DNA of 7,793 nucleotides, from contig JAFGPZ010000262.1 of the NCBI GenBank assembly GCA_016935935.1, forward strand, positions 1-7,793, written 5' to 3'. A program made the position numbers and the translations under genes. Positions 6,036-7,793 of the stretch are shown here, piece by piece; position 1 is the first letter of the stretch, and each line of letters opens with the position of its first letter. The notes beneath the pieces are model-generated. The model was not told the DNA's origin. It did no database searches and saw only the letters and a list, made by a program, of their open reading frames with translations. This DNA is from Deltaproteobacteria bacterium (GTDB lineage: Bacteria > Desulfobacterota > Syntrophia > Syntrophales > UBA2210).

Positions 6036-6088
6036 GGCACGTAGGAAATGTTCTTACAACCTGTAGGCACATAAGGTGCCGGCACGTA
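6036..6088. repeat. Three GGCAC(G/A)TA repeats
   Basis: GGCACGTA at 6036-6043, GGCACATA at 6066-6073 and GGCACGTA at 6081-6088 have start-to-start spacings of 30 and 15 bases. Between the last two, GGCAC-ATAAG-GTGCC (6066-6080) is an inverted repeat and GTGCCGGCAC (6076-6085) is a perfect palindrome. The cluster lies 120-170 bases after the kinase stop. Function is unknown. Confidence 0.45.
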
Positions 6089-6208
6089 CAAAAAGCGAAA
6101 TCAAAAACCAGTCTTAATCATGACCACGGTCTACTGAGAGTGTTTCATGTGTTTGTTTTTATGGATTAATCAGCTTTCCGAAGATTCTTGAATCATGTCT
6201 ATAAGGAT

Positions 6209-7793
6209 CTAGAAGTCCTTTGTAAATAAATCGGAATTGCTGTCAGACTCATCAGATGAAGTCAGTAATGAAGGAATACGTACCCTTATGGTTGTCCCCT
6301 TGCTTTTTCTGCCGCGGATCATCACAACCCCGCCCAGCAAACTCGTTCGTTCCTTAATACCGAGAATCCCGAAAGAGTCTGTCTGGTTAATTTGATCCTT
6401 GGTAATGCCGCGTCCATTATCCCTGACGATCAATTCGACAAACGTATTTCTGAACTTCAGCACGATTTCGGCCTTATTCGCCCCGGAATGCCTGGAAATA
6501 TTGGCCAGGGCTTCCTGACAAATACGGTAAACAGCTGTAGATATTTTCTCATCATTAACTATATCCTCGGATTTTGGATCGAGAATCGCTTCACATACAA
6601 TCCCGGTACGATTCTGAAATTCTTCCACCAGCCATTCAATTGCCGATGTAAGCCCTAGATCGTCCAGCATTGTCGGTCGCAATTGTGCTGAAATTCTCTG
6701 AATGGTTTTTATCGTGGAATCAACAAGGTCAATCATGGAATCGGCCTTTGCCTTTGTTTCTTTTAGCTCTTCCGGAATCCTTTTCGCCAGCCAGGACAAG
6801 TCTATTTTCAGGGCGGTCATGATCTGTCCCAGTTCGTCATGGATTTCACGGGCGATTTCGGTGCGTTCACCTTCCAGTACTGTATGCAGATGATCGGCAT
6901 GAATACTCAACTGTTTACTCGAACGTTCGAGCTGCTTCTCGGCCAGTACCCGTGCTGTAATATCCGCTATGAATCCTTCAAGGGCAATCGTTTCGCCTTG
7001 CGGCGAATAGATTCCCATGCCCCGTTCCCAGACCCAGCGCTGTGAATGAGAAGCGGTCTTGATACGATAGATCAGCTCAAAATGTTCCTTGTCTTCAAGG
7101 GACTGCTGGATCTTGTCCCATACAATCTGACGATCTTTAGAGTGGATCAAATCACCATAGGAAATAATATCGTTGTTTATCAGATCTTCCGGTCTGTATC
7201 CGGTAAGATTATAACATCCTTCACTGATAAACTCCATTGTCCACTTAAGATCGTTCTTACATCGGTAGGCCATACCGGGAAGATTCCCCATCAGTGTGGA
7301 GAGCATCCGCTGGCTTTCTTTGAGTGAGTTTTCAGCTCGCTTAAGTTCTGTTATATCGGTATGAGAAGCCACGATACGCCTGTCAACGGGCGTATCGCCA
7401 ATACGGGAAACACTTGTCAGACAGTTTACACCAGTACCATCTTTACGCTTATAACCAAACTCCAGACTATGAGTATGTTTTTCTGTTAAAGACGAATAGA
7501 ATTTGATGCCTTCCGTATCGTACTCCGCGTCGGAGTGAAACAGAACCCGCATGGTTTTACCGATCAGTTCTGAAGGTTTCCAGCCAAAAACCGTTTCAAC
7601 CGCATGGCTGGCAAATACAATCCTGCGATTATCCAAACCTATAACAGCATGCGGTATGGCCTCCAGAATTGAAGAATGCAGGGCTGCCAGCTCATCAAGC
7701 CTGTCTGTGGCCTCCTTTAATTCGGTGAAATCCGTATAGTTGATAAGTGCGGCCTGCTTTCTCTTGTACAAGATGGAGGTGGCCGTTACCATA
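6209..7793 (-). CDS. PAS-domain sensor histidine kinase, NarL/HisKA_3 type (5' end beyond window)
   Basis: The frame is open to the right edge. A Met codon at 7790-7792 is almost certainly internal, because the next residues (through DFTELKEATDRLDE) are the tail of a PAS domain. Counting from that Met: PAS tail 1-25; a full PAS about 36-155 (AIPHAVIGLDNRRIVFASHA to DITELKRAE); a second about 162-285 (NLPGMAYRCKN to DITARVLAEKQ); a HisKA_3 dimerisation helix with phosphoacceptor H318 in REIHDELGQ; and a HATPase domain with N431 (EALANISRH), RDNGRGI (457-463) and FGILGIKER (474-482). The last 17 residues are a Ser/Asp-rich tail. No membrane helix is visible in this part, so the visible PAS domains sense a cytoplasmic signal. 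Such kinases normally phosphorylate a LuxR/NarL-type response regulator; none follows downstream, so the partner should lie upstream or elsewhere. Control of the GRE operon is possible from proximity only. Confidence 0.92.
   Translation of the reverse strand, partial: MVTATSILYKRKQAALINYTDFTELKEATDRLDELAALHSSILEAIPHAVIGLDNRRIVFASHAVETVFGWKPSELIGKTMRVLFHSDAEYDTEGIKFYSSLTEKHTHSLEFGYKRKDGTGVNCLTSVSRIGDTPVDRRIVASHTDITELKRAENSLKESQRMLSTLMGNLPGMAYRCKNDLKWTMEFISEGCYNLTGYRPEDLINNDIISYGDLIHSKDRQIVWDKIQQSLEDKEHFELIYRIKTASHSQRWVWERGMGIYSPQGETIALEGFIADITARVLAEKQLERSSKQLSIHADHLHTVLEGERTEIAREIHDELGQIMTALKIDLSWLAKRIPEELKETKAKADSMIDLVDSTIKTIQRISAQLRPTMLDDLGLTSAIEWLVEEFQNRTGIVCEAILDPKSEDIVNDEKISTAVYRICQEALANISRHSGANKAEIVLKFRNTFVELIVRDNGRGITKDQINQTDSFGILGIKERTSLLGGVVMIRGRKSKGTTIRVRIPSLLTSSDESDSNSDLFTKDF

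Larger units (their letters stand above)
5343..6208. other. Long noncoding region between sensor kinase and GRE operon
   Basis: No frame here has both a plausible start with ribosome site and protein-like content. Short frames on either strand are under about 70 codons and lack ribosome sites. The half near the GRE (5343-5700) is very AT-rich with homopolymer runs and several repeats, as expected for a regulatory upstream region. The middle holds a GC-rich hairpin and a degenerate 6-base repeat. The part next to the kinase has GGCAC-type repeats. Promoters for the GRE operon must lie here unless it is read through from the kinase. Confidence 0.7.

Noticed and set aside
6065..6082. Sigma-54 promoter (GG and GC 12 bases apart) driving the GRE operon
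   Set aside because: Only the invariant GG/GC and GGCAC core fit; the flanking positions do not. The terminator-like hairpin at 5723-5750 would lie between it and the GRE.

Overview
The window reads as part of an anaerobic bacterial genome. The central gene encodes a glycyl radical enzyme (GRE), a class destroyed by oxygen. Every complete gene and the incomplete left-hand gene has a strong AGGAG-type ribosome binding site. The GRE, a multi-PAS NarL-type histidine kinase and a degenerate hexanucleotide repeat between them would fit a sulfate-reducer-like member of the Desulfobacterota; an anaerobic Firmicute is not excluded. The taxonomic placement is inference only.

All real genes lie on the minus strand, so transcription runs right to left. 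From the right: (1) 6209-7793, a PAS-PAS-HisKA_3-HATPase sensor kinase whose 5' end is outside the window; (2) 5328-6208, about 880 bases without a convincing gene but with several repeats, an inverted repeat near the next gene and a GC-rich hairpin; (3) 2859-5327, an 822-residue GRE of unassigned substrate class; (4) 2627-2725, a 32-residue peptide that looks like a cut-off ferredoxin N-terminus; (5) 2439-2630, a 63-residue single-span membrane protein; (6) 961-2442, a sodium:solute symporter; (7) 1-879, a DUF6282 family protein of the metal-dependent hydrolase type, running off the left edge.

Genes 4, 5 and 6 are joined by two ATGA stop/start overlaps and are probably translated as one coupled block. 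Genes 3 to 7 look like one operon: an imported small molecule (symporter plus its small partner) is processed by a radical lyase, dehydratase or decarboxylase (the GRE) and by the DUF6282 protein. The substrate cannot be read from the sequence. A GRE needs a radical-SAM activating enzyme; none is visible here, so it should lie beyond the left edge or elsewhere.

The points most worth a second look are the micro-ferredoxin-like peptide in the transporter block, the unusual Cys-Gly-Cys-Val-Asp active-site loop of the GRE, and the lower G+C content of the transporter block compared with the genes on both sides.
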